Positions 1 through 8,260 are shown, counted from the stretch's first letter. The stretch: DNA of 64,000 nt from CALUOB01 sp944322305 (GCA_963931605.1 OZ007031.1:1922001-1986000); one strand, 5' to 3'. Made by a program: numbers and translations. The notes: a model not told the origin generated them from the letters alone.

Positions 1-2007
1 CGCGCGCTCGAGCTCTCGCCCGAGACCACCCTCATCTTCAACGCCGACGACCCGCTGTGCGCCTCCATCGCGCGTCGCGTTCCCAACCCCACCATCGCGT
101 TCGGCTTGGACGAGCCCACCGGCACCGAGTCCGACAAGGTCTCCGACAGCCGCTTCTGCGCGGTGTGCAACGCCCCGCTCGACTACGCCTACGTGCAGTA
201 CGGCCAGCTGGGCAAGTATCGCTGCCCTGCGTGCGGTTGGGAGCGCCCGGTGCTTTCCGTGGCCGTGCGCGGCATCTCCCTCAGCGACCGCGGCTATACC
301 TTCCGCATCGAGCAGGGTCCCGCAGCAACGGCCGAGCCTGCAGTGGCGACAGATCCCGTGGCGGGGGCTGAGCCTGCAGTGGCGACAGAGCCTGCGGCGG
401 GGGAGAAGAAGGACAACAGTTACGGCTCCCACCAGGCCTCCGCTTCCCCGGCGGCCTCCGTCGCTCCGGCACCCGCGGCCCAACCGCTACCGGTGCACAC
501 CGCCTACCGCGGCCTTTACATGGTCTACAACATCACCGCGGCGTTCACGGCCGCCCGCCTCATGGGCGCGCCGGAGGCCGAGTTTCCCCGCGTGCTCGCG
601 GCGTACAAGCCGGCGCGCGGCCGCATGCAAACCTTCACGGTCGGCGGCCGCCCGGTGCTCGCCAACCTGGCCAAGAACCCGGTGGGCTTCGACCGCATGC
701 TGCAGCTGGTGAAGAACTCCGCCGGCCGCGCCTGCGCCTTCTACATCAACGACAACGACGCCGACGGCCACGACATCTCCTGGCTGTGGGACGCCGACTT
801 CGAGTGCCTGGCCGGCATCCCCGGGCTTCAGGTGTTCGCCGGCGGCACGCGCGCCAACGACCTGCAGGTGCGCCTCAAGTACGCGGGCGTGAAAAGCACG
901 ATCGCCCTCACGGTGTCCGAGGCGCTTGCCGCCTGCACCCTGCCTGCCGACGAGATGCTCTACGTGGTGGGCAACTACACCGCCATGCCCGCCCTCTGCG
1001 ACGAGCTGGAGAAGCTCGACGAGGGTGACGCCGCGGCCATGACAGCCGAGGAGGCCATCGCCGCCGCCGACGCCGCGGCCGAGAAGGACAAGGCGCGCGA
1101 GGCGGCGCAGGCGGCCGCGGGATCCGGCAGCCCCGCGGCCGCCGACGGGGACGCTGTTGCGGCTGGGTCGCCCGTGCCCGACCGCACGGGCGCAGCGCGC
1201 AGCGCGGACGAGCGGGAGCCGTGGGCGCTCTTCTCGCCCGGCGAGGTGGCACCCGGGTTCGAGGCGCTGGCCGCGCACCCCTTGCGCATCTGCCACCTGT
1301 ACCCCGAGGAGATGAACCTCTACGGCGACACGGGCAACGTGCAGATGCTCTACAAGCGCTGTCTGTGGCGCGGCATCCCGGTGGAGGTCACGTCGCTCAA
1401 CCGCGGCGAGCGGGCTGACCTTGCCGGCACCGACATCGCCATGATCGGCGGCGGCGCCGACCGCGACCAGCTGGCCGTGCAGGGTGAGCTGCTCAAGAAC
1501 GCCGAGGAGCTGCGCGCCTACATCAACGCCGGCGGCGTGCTGCTGGCCATCTGCGGCGGCTATCAGCTGCTGGGTCGCCATTACTACCTGGGGGACGACA
1601 AGATCGAGGGCATCGCCGCGGTGGGGATCGAGACCGCGCGAGCCGGCGGGCCCAAGGACCGCCTGATCGGCAACGTGAGCGTGCGCTCAGAGATCGTGGC
1701 CGACCCCATTCTGGGCTTCGAGAACCACGGTGGCCGCACGTACTTGGACGCTGACGAGCAGCCGCTGGGCATGAGCGTGGTGCCCGGCACCGGCAACAAC
1801 GGCGAGGACGGCTTCGAGGGCTTGGTGCACGACGGCGTGGTGGGCACGTACTTCCACGGGCCGGTGCTCTCCAAGAACCCGCAGCTGGCCGACTGGCTCA
1901 TCGCGCGGGCTTTGCGCCGCCGCGGGGTAACGGCTCCGCTGGCCGAGCTTGACGACGCCGAGGAGCGCGGCGCGCGCGAGGCGTTTGAGAAGAAGCTGCC
2001 GCGGTAG
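1..2007 (+). CDS. MurT-GatD fusion, lipid II isoglutaminyl synthase (5' end missing)
   Basis: The frame is open from base 1, so the N-terminal Mur ligase ATP-binding part lies upstream; 668 codons are visible. It opens with the Mur-ligase stretch FNADDP, then the four-cysteine zinc ribbon typical of MurT (Cys53, 56, 75, 78 of the visible frame), then the MurT C-terminal domain with NDNDADGHD. From about residue 430 it becomes a class I glutamine amidotransferase of the GatD type, with nucleophile Cys518 in AICGGYQ and His619 in TYFHGP. MurT and GatD together amidate D-Glu of lipid II stem peptides using glutamine. They are usually two adjacent genes; here they are one reading frame. An Ala/Pro-rich insert (about residues 100-165) separates the zinc ribbon from the C-terminal domain and carries the KKDNSYG repeat also found in the ECF ATPase. 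A second low-complexity linker precedes GatD. Confidence 0.9.
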   Translation, partial: RALELSPETTLIFNADDPLCASIARRVPNPTIAFGLDEPTGTESDKVSDSRFCAVCNAPLDYAYVQYGQLGKYRCPACGWERPVLSVAVRGISLSDRGYTFRIEQGPAATAEPAVATDPVAGAEPAVATEPAAGEKKDNSYGSHQASASPAASVAPAPAAQPLPVHTAYRGLYMVYNITAAFTAARLMGAPEAEFPRVLAAYKPARGRMQTFTVGGRPVLANLAKNPVGFDRMLQLVKNSAGRACAFYINDNDADGHDISWLWDADFECLAGIPGLQVFAGGTRANDLQVRLKYAGVKSTIALTVSEALAACTLPADEMLYVVGNYTAMPALCDELEKLDEGDAAAMTAEEAIAAADAAAEKDKAREAAQAAAGSGSPAAADGDAVAAGSPVPDRTGAARSADEREPWALFSPGEVAPGFEALAAHPLRICHLYPEEMNLYGDTGNVQMLYKRCLWRGIPVEVTSLNRGERADLAGTDIAMIGGGADRDQLAVQGELLKNAEELRAYINAGGVLLAICGGYQLLGRHYYLGDDKIEGIAAVGIETARAGGPKDRLIGNVSVRSEIVADPILGFENHGGRTYLDADEQPLGMSVVPGTGNNGEDGFEGLVHDGVVGTYFHGPVLSKNPQLADWLIARALRRRGVTAPLAELDDAEERGAREAFEKKLPR

Positions 2008-2099
2008 GCGCGCCGCGCGTCGGGCGGCCGCGCGCGTCGGAGTCTCGCGCCGCGGCAGGCGTGCCGCACGGCCGTCCAGTGCTGTCGTTGAGAGTTTTT

Positions 2100-2258
2100 C
2101 GGTTACGCATAGCTTTTCTCGCACGTTTATGCGGCGTAACCGAAACTTTTTCTGTTTGTGCAGGTAGACGGCGTGCGAGAAAAGCGCATTATGCAAAGCG
2201 CTCGCGAGAAGAGATGCGTAACCGCAACAAACGCATAACCGCAACAAATGCGTAACCG
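2100..2258. repeat. Degenerate inverted and tandem repeats in the murT-fic intergenic region
   Basis: The 367-bp gap between the murT-gatD stop and the Fic gene holds no plausible gene. Bases 2112-2124 (GCTTTTCTCGCAC) are the exact inverse of 2173-2185, and CGGTTACGCAT at 2100-2110 is the inverse of 2214-2224. A 17-bp unit (GCGTAACCGCAACAAAC) is repeated at 2216-2232 and 2233-2249 with a third partial copy to 2258. The words resemble the AACCG/GGTTA repeats at 19.0-19.5 kb and 49.2-49.4 kb. Confidence 0.7.
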
Positions 2259-2316
2259 ACGCCTTGCCGCGACGCACGGGTCTTGGTGTGCAAAATGCGT
2301 GTTGCAAACCGTTATT

Positions 2317-2342
2317 GGTATCATATGAGATAAAATGATACC
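2317..2342. promoter_or_regulatory. Palindromic operator candidate upstream of the Fic gene
   Basis: GGTATCAT (2317-2324) and ATGATACC (2335-2342) are perfect inverse arms around a 10-bp AT-rich spacer, 33 bp before the Fic start codon. GATACCG recurs at 2357-2363. The AT-rich stretch probably overlaps the promoter. Autoregulation by the Fic protein's C-terminal winged helix is an inference. Confidence 0.5.
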
Positions 2343-2374
2343 GAACAAAAGTTTGTGATACCGAAAGGGATCCT

Positions 2375-3436
2375 ATGAGGACGTTCGACTACACCGTCGT
2401 TCCGCCCGAGCTTGAGGCCACGCCCGTTACCAATCTCCTGCTGGCGATTCGCGAGTACAAGGGAAAGCAGGCTCTGTGGGATGCGGTAACGCCCGAGATC
2501 CTTAGCGCATTGCGCTTTTCTGCCCAGGTTCAGAGCACGGGGGCCTCAAATCGCATAGAGGGGATTGTCACCACCGAGAAGCGCCTGCATGCACTGGTGT
2601 CCAAAACGGCGCAGCCGCAAAACAGAGCTGAGGAGGAGATCTTAGGCTACCGCGACGTTCTTGCGCTTATCCATCGGCAGCATGACGACATTTCCATAAC
2701 GCCCGGTGTGATTCTGCAGCTGCACCGGGATATGATGGGGCACACGGCGGTTTCCTTCGGCGGGCGTTGGAAAGATTCTGACAACCAGATCGTGTCGCGC
2801 GACCCAGCGGGCAAGACGGTTGTCCGCTTTATGCCAACACCCGCTGTGTTGACTCCGCAGGCGGTTGAGCAGCTGTGCGCCACCTACAACGAGGCTTACC
2901 ACGCCGCTGTGTGCGACCCCTTGCTTCTTGCGGCGCGCTTCTCATTCGATTTCGTGTCCATCCATCCGTTCAACGACGGCAACGGGCGCATGAGCCGCCT
3001 TCTTACGGTGCTGTTGATGGAGCGCTCCGGATACCATGTGGGCAAGTACGTCAGCATCGAGCGCTGCATAGAGCGCAGCAAGGACCAGTATTACGATGCG
3101 CTTGCGGCAAGCTCAGCAGGATGGGCGGAAGGCCGGAACAACGAAGCCCCCTTTATGCGCTACATGCTCGGCGTCGTGCTGGGAGCCTATCGCGAGCTCG
3201 AGTTGCGCGTCAACGACGCCGGTGGCGGCGCGCGCGGCGGACATGCGAGCAAGACGGACCGAGTGCGCGCGGTGTTCGAGCGCCATCTTGGCAAGGTGAC
3301 CAAGCAGGTGATCTTGGAGGAGTGCCCCGACGTCAGCGAGATCACGGTGAAGCGCGCGTTGCGTGCCCTGCTCGACGAGGGCGCGATTGAGAAAGTGGGG
3401 TCGGGCAGGTCGACCGGCTATGTTCGCGTGCGATAA
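2375..3436 (+). CDS. Fic family AMPylase-type protein with C-terminal winged helix
   Basis: The 353-residue protein has the Fic catalytic loop HPFNDGNGRMSR at residues 197-208, in which His197 would activate a target hydroxyl for AMP transfer. An N-terminal inhibitory helix of the [ST]xxxE[GN] type is seen as SNRIEG (58-63), so this is a class II, self-inhibited Fic protein. The last 80 residues look like a winged-helix domain, a common DNA-binding addition in this subfamily. The ATG follows a GAAAGGGATC ribosome site. Base composition is lower in GC than the neighbours, which suggests acquisition. It stands alone behind its own promoter and palindrome. Target and physiological role cannot be read from the sequence. 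Confidence 0.88.
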   Translation: MRTFDYTVVPPELEATPVTNLLLAIREYKGKQALWDAVTPEILSALRFSAQVQSTGASNRIEGIVTTEKRLHALVSKTAQPQNRAEEEILGYRDVLALIHRQHDDISITPGVILQLHRDMMGHTAVSFGGRWKDSDNQIVSRDPAGKTVVRFMPTPAVLTPQAVEQLCATYNEAYHAAVCDPLLLAARFSFDFVSIHPFNDGNGRMSRLLTVLLMERSGYHVGKYVSIERCIERSKDQYYDALAASSAGWAEGRNNEAPFMRYMLGVVLGAYRELELRVNDAGGGARGGHASKTDRVRAVFERHLGKVTKQVILEECPDVSEITVKRALRALLDEGAIEKVGSGRSTGYVRVR

Positions 3437-3583
3437 GCGCGTCTGCCGTTTGCCAGGGATTTGTTTCCGTTTGGTATCGCTGGCGCGCTTATCGCCCTGG
3501 CGCGCGGCTCGACGTGCTAGAGTGCTTGCCAAGCAAACAAAACGCGGACGAACCGCCGCACGAGACCACGAAAGGAGCCACCG

Positions 3584-3670
3584 ATGATCCGTCTTTACGC
3601 TTGCGCATCTTCTCGCGTGAACGACAACAACTGGTGGTGGCGTGGTTCTCGTCCGATCGGTCGTCGGTGA
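3584..3670 (+). CDS. Tryptophan-rich leader peptide (trpL-type attenuator)
   Basis: This 28-codon frame starts with ATG seven bases after AAAGGAGCC and contains three consecutive Trp codons (TGG TGG TGG, codons 17-19) before ending in TGA. A rho-independent hairpin lies 34 bp downstream, followed by an integral membrane gene of the tryptophan-transporter type. The arrangement matches ribosome-mediated attenuation: ribosomes stalled at Trp codons when charged tRNA-Trp is scarce would prevent terminator folding. I did not resolve the competing antiterminator helix. Confidence 0.82.
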   Translation: MIRLYACASSRVNDNNWWWRGSRPIGRR

Positions 3671-3703
3671 GTCTTCGCGCTTAACCTTACGCGCAGCAAC
3701 GAG

Positions 3704-3728
3704 GCTCCCGGGAGACCGGGGGCTTTTT
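3704..3728 (+). terminator. Attenuator hairpin downstream of the Trp leader peptide
   Basis: GCTCCCGG (3704-3711) pairs with CCGGGGGC (3716-3723) across a GAGA loop and is followed by TTTTTG. It lies between the Trp-codon leader and the transporter gene, as expected for a transcription attenuator. The remaining about 200 bp up to the start codon show no further gene. Confidence 0.8.
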
Positions 3729-3926
3729 GTTTTCGAGCCGCAGCACGGCGGCGCGCGCAAAGCCTTTGGTTCCCCTAAAACCGACGCGATCAGACGAGGG
3801 CCGCGCGCCTTCTGGAAGCGCCGCCGGCAGCTAGGCAAGCCGCCTCGCGCCTTCCGATCTGTTCCCCACGTCACTCCCTTACCTGCTTGGCGCAAAGCGC
3901 GCCGGCCTCACTGAAAGGAACCAACC

Positions 3927-4496
3927 ATGGCTGCCAACACCACTCAGACCGCCCGCACCGTCAACACCATCGACCGCGGCAAGCTCGACGTCAAGGCGCT
4001 CGTGCTGCTCGCCGTGCTTCTCGCCGCCGGCTTCATCCTCAACATGTTCGTGGGCAAGGCCATCGGCGCCGCGTCCGGCGGCATGATCAACCCCGAGTTC
4101 ATCATCTCGGCCTTCTGCCTCACCATCCTCGTGGTGCGCCCGACCCTTCTGCAGGCGCTTGTCATCGGCCTGGTTTCTGCTGCGGTGATCCAGCTCACCA
4201 CGAGCCTGCCCGGCGCCGACTTCGTGGCCGAGGGCGTGGCCGCCGTGCTCATGGCCGCCATCGTGAACGCCGGCATGAAGACGAGCGCCAAGAAGTTCAT
4301 CCCCGCCGTGGGCACTTTCGTGACCACCTTCGTCTCGGGCTTCATCTTCATGCTCATCCGCATGGCCCTCATGCAGTTCGACATGGCCATCGCCGCGGCC
4401 ATGCTGCCCGTGGTGGCGCTCACCGCCGTCTTCAACGGCGTGCTCGTGGCCGCGCTGTACCTGCCCGTCCGCGCCGCGCTCAAGCTCAACGATTAG
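3927..4496 (+). CDS. TrpP-like tryptophan transporter, probable ECF S-component
   Basis: The 189-residue protein is very hydrophobic, with about five membrane segments after a 25-residue polar N-terminus. Its size and pattern fit small S-components of energy-coupling factor transporters, and it resembles TrpP proteins. The upstream leader with three Trp codons independently points to tryptophan as substrate. Genes for the fused ECF ATPase and EcfT follow about 1 kb downstream on the same strand and could supply the energising module. The ATG at 3927 follows GAAAGGAA. Substrate assignment rests on the regulatory context and family resemblance, not on identified binding residues. Confidence 0.75.
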   Translation: MAANTTQTARTVNTIDRGKLDVKALVLLAVLLAAGFILNMFVGKAIGAASGGMINPEFIISAFCLTILVVRPTLLQALVIGLVSAAVIQLTTSLPGADFVAEGVAAVLMAAIVNAGMKTSAKKFIPAVGTFVTTFVSGFIFMLIRMALMQFDMAIAAAMLPVVALTAVFNGVLVAALYLPVRAALKLND

Positions 4497-4533
4497 TGCG
4501 GGATGACGCCGTAGGCGTGCCTTCGCGATCGCA

Positions 4534-4579
4534 GCCGGCGGAGAGGTCCCAGTAGGCAAGGGCCTCTCCGCCGGCGCTT
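4534..4579 (+). terminator. Rho-independent terminator after the TrpP-like gene
   Basis: GCCGGCGGAGAGG (4534-4546) pairs perfectly with CCTCTCCGCCGGC (4563-4575) and is followed by GCTTTT. It sits 38 bp after the stop codon and separates the S-component gene from the repeat region and the ATPase gene. Confidence 0.85.
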
Positions 4580-4645
4580 TTCCGGGCGGCACAAGGGGCT
4601 GCGGACAAGCGGAAGAGGTGCCGCCCGGCGGAAGAGGTGTCGCCT

Positions 4646-4794
4646 GGCGGGCGGAGTGACGGCCCCCGGCGTGCAAAGCAGTGCTCGGCAGGTGGAGAAA
4701 TACTCCGGCGTGCATTTTTTTGCTTGGCAGACGAAGTGATGCCCTCAGCGTGCATATCTCGCTAGCGGGCGGAGTGATGCCCCCCGGCAAGATG
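4646..4794 (+). repeat. Degenerate tandem repeat with a 40-bp period
   Basis: Units start at 4646, 4686, 4726 and 4765 and share the order GGCRGRYGGAGTGATGCC, then CCCGGCGTGCA, then GCT. Spacing is 40, 40 and 39 bp and the fourth unit is partial. The block lies just upstream of the 30-bp array and holds no plausible gene. Confidence 0.65.
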
Positions 4795-4870
4795 TCACCC
4801 ACCCGAGGCCGCGCGCTTTGGCATCTCGCACGGACACGAGCTTTTGTCGCACAGGAACCCTGTTCGAGCG

Positions 4871-5020
4871 GGCGAAATCCGCACCTATACGAGCTGCGTG
4901 GGCGAAATCCGCGCTCATACGAGCTTCATGGGCGAAAGCGACGTTGATACGAGGCTTGTGGGCGAGAACAGCGTTCATACGAACGGTGTGAGCGAGAATC
5001 TCGTTCATACGAACGCAGGC
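4871..5020 (+). repeat. 30-bp tandem array 1, forward arm
   Basis: Five units of exactly 30 bp (starts 4871, 4901, 4931, 4961, 4991) each carry GGCGARA at the left and ATACGA about 12 bases later, with other positions variable. The same unit occurs inverted at 5121-5240 and in two other intergenic regions (25.1 and 32.3 kb). Because 30 is a multiple of three the array reads as a decapeptide repeat (GENxxHTxxx), but there is no initiation signal or protein-like context, so I treat it as non-coding. Confidence 0.85.
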
Positions 5021-5120
5021 CTGCGTCGACGCGTCCTGTGCAACGCACTGAGATATGTCCGTTGGGGCGATATGACGCACCGAGATATGTTTTAACCTGT
5101 TTGAACGCTGTTGCTCGGTA

Positions 5121-5240
5121 TGCCGGCTCGTACGAATGCGATTCTCGCCCACGGGCGTCGTATGAGTGAGGATTTCGCCCGCACGCGTCGTATGGGTTGC
5201 ATTTTGGCCCGCGGCCTTCGTATGAGTGGCGATTTCGCCC
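5121..5240 (-). repeat. 30-bp tandem array 1, inverted arm
   Basis: Four exact 30-bp units (5121, 5151, 5181, 5211) carry TCGTAYGA followed by TTYTCGCCC or TTTCGCCC, the reverse complement of the forward arm. The 100-bp centre (5021-5120) contains a direct repeat CGCACTGAGATATGT / CGCACCGAGATATGT. Transcribed through, the two arms could fold into a long imperfect duplex. The rest of the gap up to 5455 is C-rich and shows only a weak promoter-like TACTAT near 5374. Confidence 0.85.
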
Positions 5241-5455
5241 GCGTGCCCAACGCCCGCCCGTCCTATCGCGTTCGCCCGCGCGTCCCGCTCTGTCACGTCC
5301 CCTCGCCCCCCCCGCCCACGCGTTTCGGCTTGGTTTAGTTACCGCGTTCGCGCATCCGCCGCGACGCACGCTGGTACTATGCTGCTACTGCGTGTTCGCC
5401 GCCGGCCGCCGCAAGCGCCCGGCTTGCATGTATCCGTTCCCAGAAAGGCCTGTCC

Positions 5456-7429
5456 ATGCAGTCCCCGTCCGCCTCATCTGCCACCGCACCGCGCCCCGGT
5501 TCCCCGGATCCCGCGGCGCCGGCGCAGCCCATCATCCAGCTCGACCACGTGTCGTTCTCGTACGGTCGCGGCGCCCGCCGCGCCGTGGACGACATCTCGC
5601 TCGCCATCGCGCCAGGTGAGTTCGTGGGCGTGATCGGTCCCTCGGGCGCCGGCAAGTCAACGCTGGCATCCCTCATGTCGGGCGCCATCCCGCACCACTA
5701 CACCGGTGAGCTCTACGGCGCCACGCTGGTAGAGGGCCGCGACACCTGCGACGTCACCCTCACCGACATCTCGCGCATCGTGGGCAGCGTCCTGCAGGAC
5801 ATCGACGCGCAGATGGTGGCGTCGGTGGTTGAGGACGAGCTGCTCTTCGGCCTGGAGAACTTCGGCGTGCCTCATCAGCACATCGAGAAGTTCATCACCG
5901 CCGCGCTCGACGCCGTGGGCATCGCCGACCTGCGCCAGCGCGAGATCGCTACGCTTTCGGGCGGCCAAAAGCAGAAGGTCGCCATCGCCGCGATTCTCGC
6001 CCTGGCCCCGCGCGTGCTGGTGCTCGACGAGCCAACCGCCGCGCTCGACCCGGTTTCCTCCGAGACGGTCTTCGAGATCCTGCGCGCGCTCAACCGCGAC
6101 GAGGGCATCACCGTGGTGGTGATCGAGCAGAAGGTGGCCCTGCTCTCGGAGTACTGCGACCGCATCCTCGTGCTTAACGAGGGGCGCCTCACGCTCGACG
6201 GCACCCCGCGCGAGGTTTTCGCCCACAGCGGCGAGCTGCGCGCCATCGGCGTGGACAGCCCCCGCACCGCGCGCATCTCCAACAGCCTGGCCGCCGCGGG
6301 GCTTGCCCCGGGCGGCCAGCCGTGCCTTACCGTGGACGAGGCGTACGAGCTGGTGGCCGGCGTTGTCGGCGCGTCCGGCGGCGTCGGTGCGACGGATAAG
6401 AAGAACACCAGCTACGGCGCCCGCCTGGCCCCCGTTTCCCCAGCGGCCTCTGGCGCCCCCGCGCCCGCGGTTGCCTTTGAGCACGTGGGCTTTGCCTACC
6501 CGGCGGGCGGCGCGGCAGTGACCGACCTCAACCTGGCGGTGTACCCCGGCGAGGTCTTTGCGCTGATCGGTCAGAACGGCGCGGGCAAGACCACGGCCAC
6601 CAAGCTGCTGAACGGCTTGCTGCAGCCTACGGAGGGCTACGTAACCGTTGCAGGGCACGACACGCGCACCACGCCGGTGTCGGTTATCGCCCGCTACGCC
6701 GCCACGCTTTTCCAGAACCCCGACCGGCAGCTGTGCAAGAACACCGTGCTGGAAGAGGTCGCCTTCGGCCTCGAGCTGCAGGGCGTGAACGTGGTGGAGG
6801 CGCACGAGCGCGCCCGCGCGGTGATCGGGCGGTTCGGGCTACCCGAGGACGCCTCGCCGTTCTCGCTTTCGCGCGGGCAGCGGCAGATGGTGGCGCTGGC
6901 CAGTGTGGTGGTGCTGAAGCCGCAGGTCATCGTGTTGGACGAGCCTACGAGCGGCCTGGATTACCGCGAGTGCATGACGGTGATGCAGACGGTGCGCGAG
7001 ATGGCCGACGCCGGCTCGGCCGTGGTGATGGTGTGCCACGACATGGAGGTCGTGTCGGACTTCGCCGACCGCGCGGCGGTGATGGCCGACGGACGGATCA
7101 TCGGGTGCGGGACGCTGGACGAGGTCTTTGCCAACGCGGCGCTTATGGAGCGCGCCTACGTGGCCCCGCCGCAGGTGGCGGCGCTGTCTGCGCGCCTGGC
7201 GCAGGGGGTCTCGCCTGCGTTTGCGAACATAAGCGAGGTGGCCGAGCTGGTTGAGACGGTGAGGCGCCTGGCCGCGGAGCGCGCGGGCGGACCGGCTGCC
7301 GGCGGTGCCGGTTCCGCCGCCGGCCCCGACGCCGGCGGCGCGTCTGCCGCGGCTTCGCTTGCCGCCGCGCCTGCGGGCACCGCGGGCCCTGCTGTTGAGA
7401 AACACGCCCAGGAGGACGCCGATGCTTAA
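5456..7429 (+). CDS. Fused double ATPase of an ECF transporter (EcfA1-EcfA2 type)
   Basis: The 657-residue protein contains two complete ABC ATPase domains. Domain one has Walker A GPSGAGKST (61-69), signature LSGGQ (167-171) and Walker B VLVLDEP. Domain two has Walker A GQNGAGKTT (372-380), signature LSRGQ (471-475) and Walker B VIVLDEP. In ECF transporters the two ATPases are commonly separate subunits. The inter-domain linker (about 305-338) carries the DKKNTSYG insert shared with the MurT fusion, and the C-terminal 55 residues are Ala/Gly-rich. The stop overlaps the ecfT start by 8 bp. It should energise substrate-specific S-components such as the upstream TrpP-like protein and perhaps BioY (27 kb). 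Confidence 0.92.
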   Translation: MQSPSASSATAPRPGSPDPAAPAQPIIQLDHVSFSYGRGARRAVDDISLAIAPGEFVGVIGPSGAGKSTLASLMSGAIPHHYTGELYGATLVEGRDTCDVTLTDISRIVGSVLQDIDAQMVASVVEDELLFGLENFGVPHQHIEKFITAALDAVGIADLRQREIATLSGGQKQKVAIAAILALAPRVLVLDEPTAALDPVSSETVFEILRALNRDEGITVVVIEQKVALLSEYCDRILVLNEGRLTLDGTPREVFAHSGELRAIGVDSPRTARISNSLAAAGLAPGGQPCLTVDEAYELVAGVVGASGGVGATDKKNTSYGARLAPVSPAASGAPAPAVAFEHVGFAYPAGGAAVTDLNLAVYPGEVFALIGQNGAGKTTATKLLNGLLQPTEGYVTVAGHDTRTTPVSVIARYAATLFQNPDRQLCKNTVLEEVAFGLELQGVNVVEAHERARAVIGRFGLPEDASPFSLSRGQRQMVALASVVVLKPQVIVLDEPTSGLDYRECMTVMQTVREMADAGSAVVMVCHDMEVVSDFADRAAVMADGRIIGCGTLDEVFANAALMERAYVAPPQVAALSARLAQGVSPAFANISEVAELVETVRRLAAERAGGPAAGGAGSAAGPDAGGASAAASLAAAPAGTAGPAVEKHAQEDADA

Positions 7430-8168
7430 CGTGATCGACTACGTGCCGGGCAACACGCTGCTGCACCGGCTCAACCCTGTGACCAAGCTGGCCCTGGCGG
7501 CGGCTATTATCGCCGCGACCTTCTTGGCCTCAAGCTACGCCGCGCTGGTGGGGCTTCTGGTCTTTACCCTGGCGCTCGGCCTGTACGCCGGCGTGATCCG
7601 CCAGCTGGCGGGGCTCCTCAAGGTGCTGGTGCCGGTGGCGCTTATCATGCTGCTGCTGCAGGTGGTGTTCGTGCGCGGCGGCGCGCCGGTGGCGGGCTTT
7701 GTGACCGACGAGGGGCTCTACACCGGCGGCAAGGCGTGCCTGAGGCTTTTGGGTGTGGCGCTGCCGCTCATCCTCATGCTCACGGCGACCAAGCTCAACG
7801 ACCTGGCAAACGCCTGCGTGGAGAAGCTACATATCCCGTACAAGTACGCGTTCACGTTCACCACGGCGCTGCGCTTCGTGCCGGTGTTCAGCCAAGAGAT
7901 GAACGCCATCATGGAGGCGCAGACGGCGCGCGGGGTGGAGTTCGACACCAAGAACCCGTTCAAGAAGCTCTCGCTCATGCTGCCGGTGTGCATCCCGCTG
8001 CTGGTGACGTCGGTGGCCAAGACCGACTCCACGGCGCTGGCGGCCGAGCAGCGCGGCTTTTACCTGCGCACGCGTGCGAGCTCGTACAAGCGGTACCCCT
8101 TCCGCGCCTGCGACGCCGCGGCGTTCGCGCTGTGCGCGGTGCTTATCGCGCTGGGCGTGCTGCTGTAG
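7422..8168 (+). CDS. ecfT: ECF transporter transmembrane protein EcfT
   Basis: A 248-residue integral membrane protein with four to six hydrophobic segments and the two cytosolic Ala-Arg-Gly-type coupling motifs (QTARGVEFD and EQRGFYLR) that contact the ATPase grooves. The ATG at 7422 follows AGGAGG inside the end of the ATPase gene, and the frames overlap by 8 bp, which implies translational coupling. With the fused ATPase it forms the energising module of a group II ECF transporter. Downstream, a GC-rich imperfect hairpin (about 8178-8240) separates it from the convergent peptidase gene. Confidence 0.92.
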   Translation: MLNVIDYVPGNTLLHRLNPVTKLALAAAIIAATFLASSYAALVGLLVFTLALGLYAGVIRQLAGLLKVLVPVALIMLLLQVVFVRGGAPVAGFVTDEGLYTGGKACLRLLGVALPLILMLTATKLNDLANACVEKLHIPYKYAFTFTTALRFVPVFSQEMNAIMEAQTARGVEFDTKNPFKKLSLMLPVCIPLLVTSVAKTDSTALAAEQRGFYLRTRASSYKRYPFRACDAAAFALCAVLIALGVLL

Positions 8169-8260
8169 CGGTGCAGGCGCGCCCAGCGCTGCGGCGCGGC
8201 TGAAGAACCGGCCCGGCCCGGCGGCGCTGGGGGCGCTTCAAAGTCCGCCGAGGGCCGCTG

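Noticed and set aside
487..1581. Long minus-strand open frame opposite murT-gatD
   Set aside because: It is a shadow frame in GC-rich DNA with no recognisable domain, and it overlaps a clearly conserved gene.
2008..2090. Terminator after murT-gatD
   Set aside because: The stretch is GC-rich with many possible pairings, but no distinct stem with a T-run could be chosen.
4871..5240. CRISPR array
   Set aside because: Units share only two short words, no repeat of 20 or more bases is conserved, there are no uniform spacers, no cas genes are present, and half the units are inverted.
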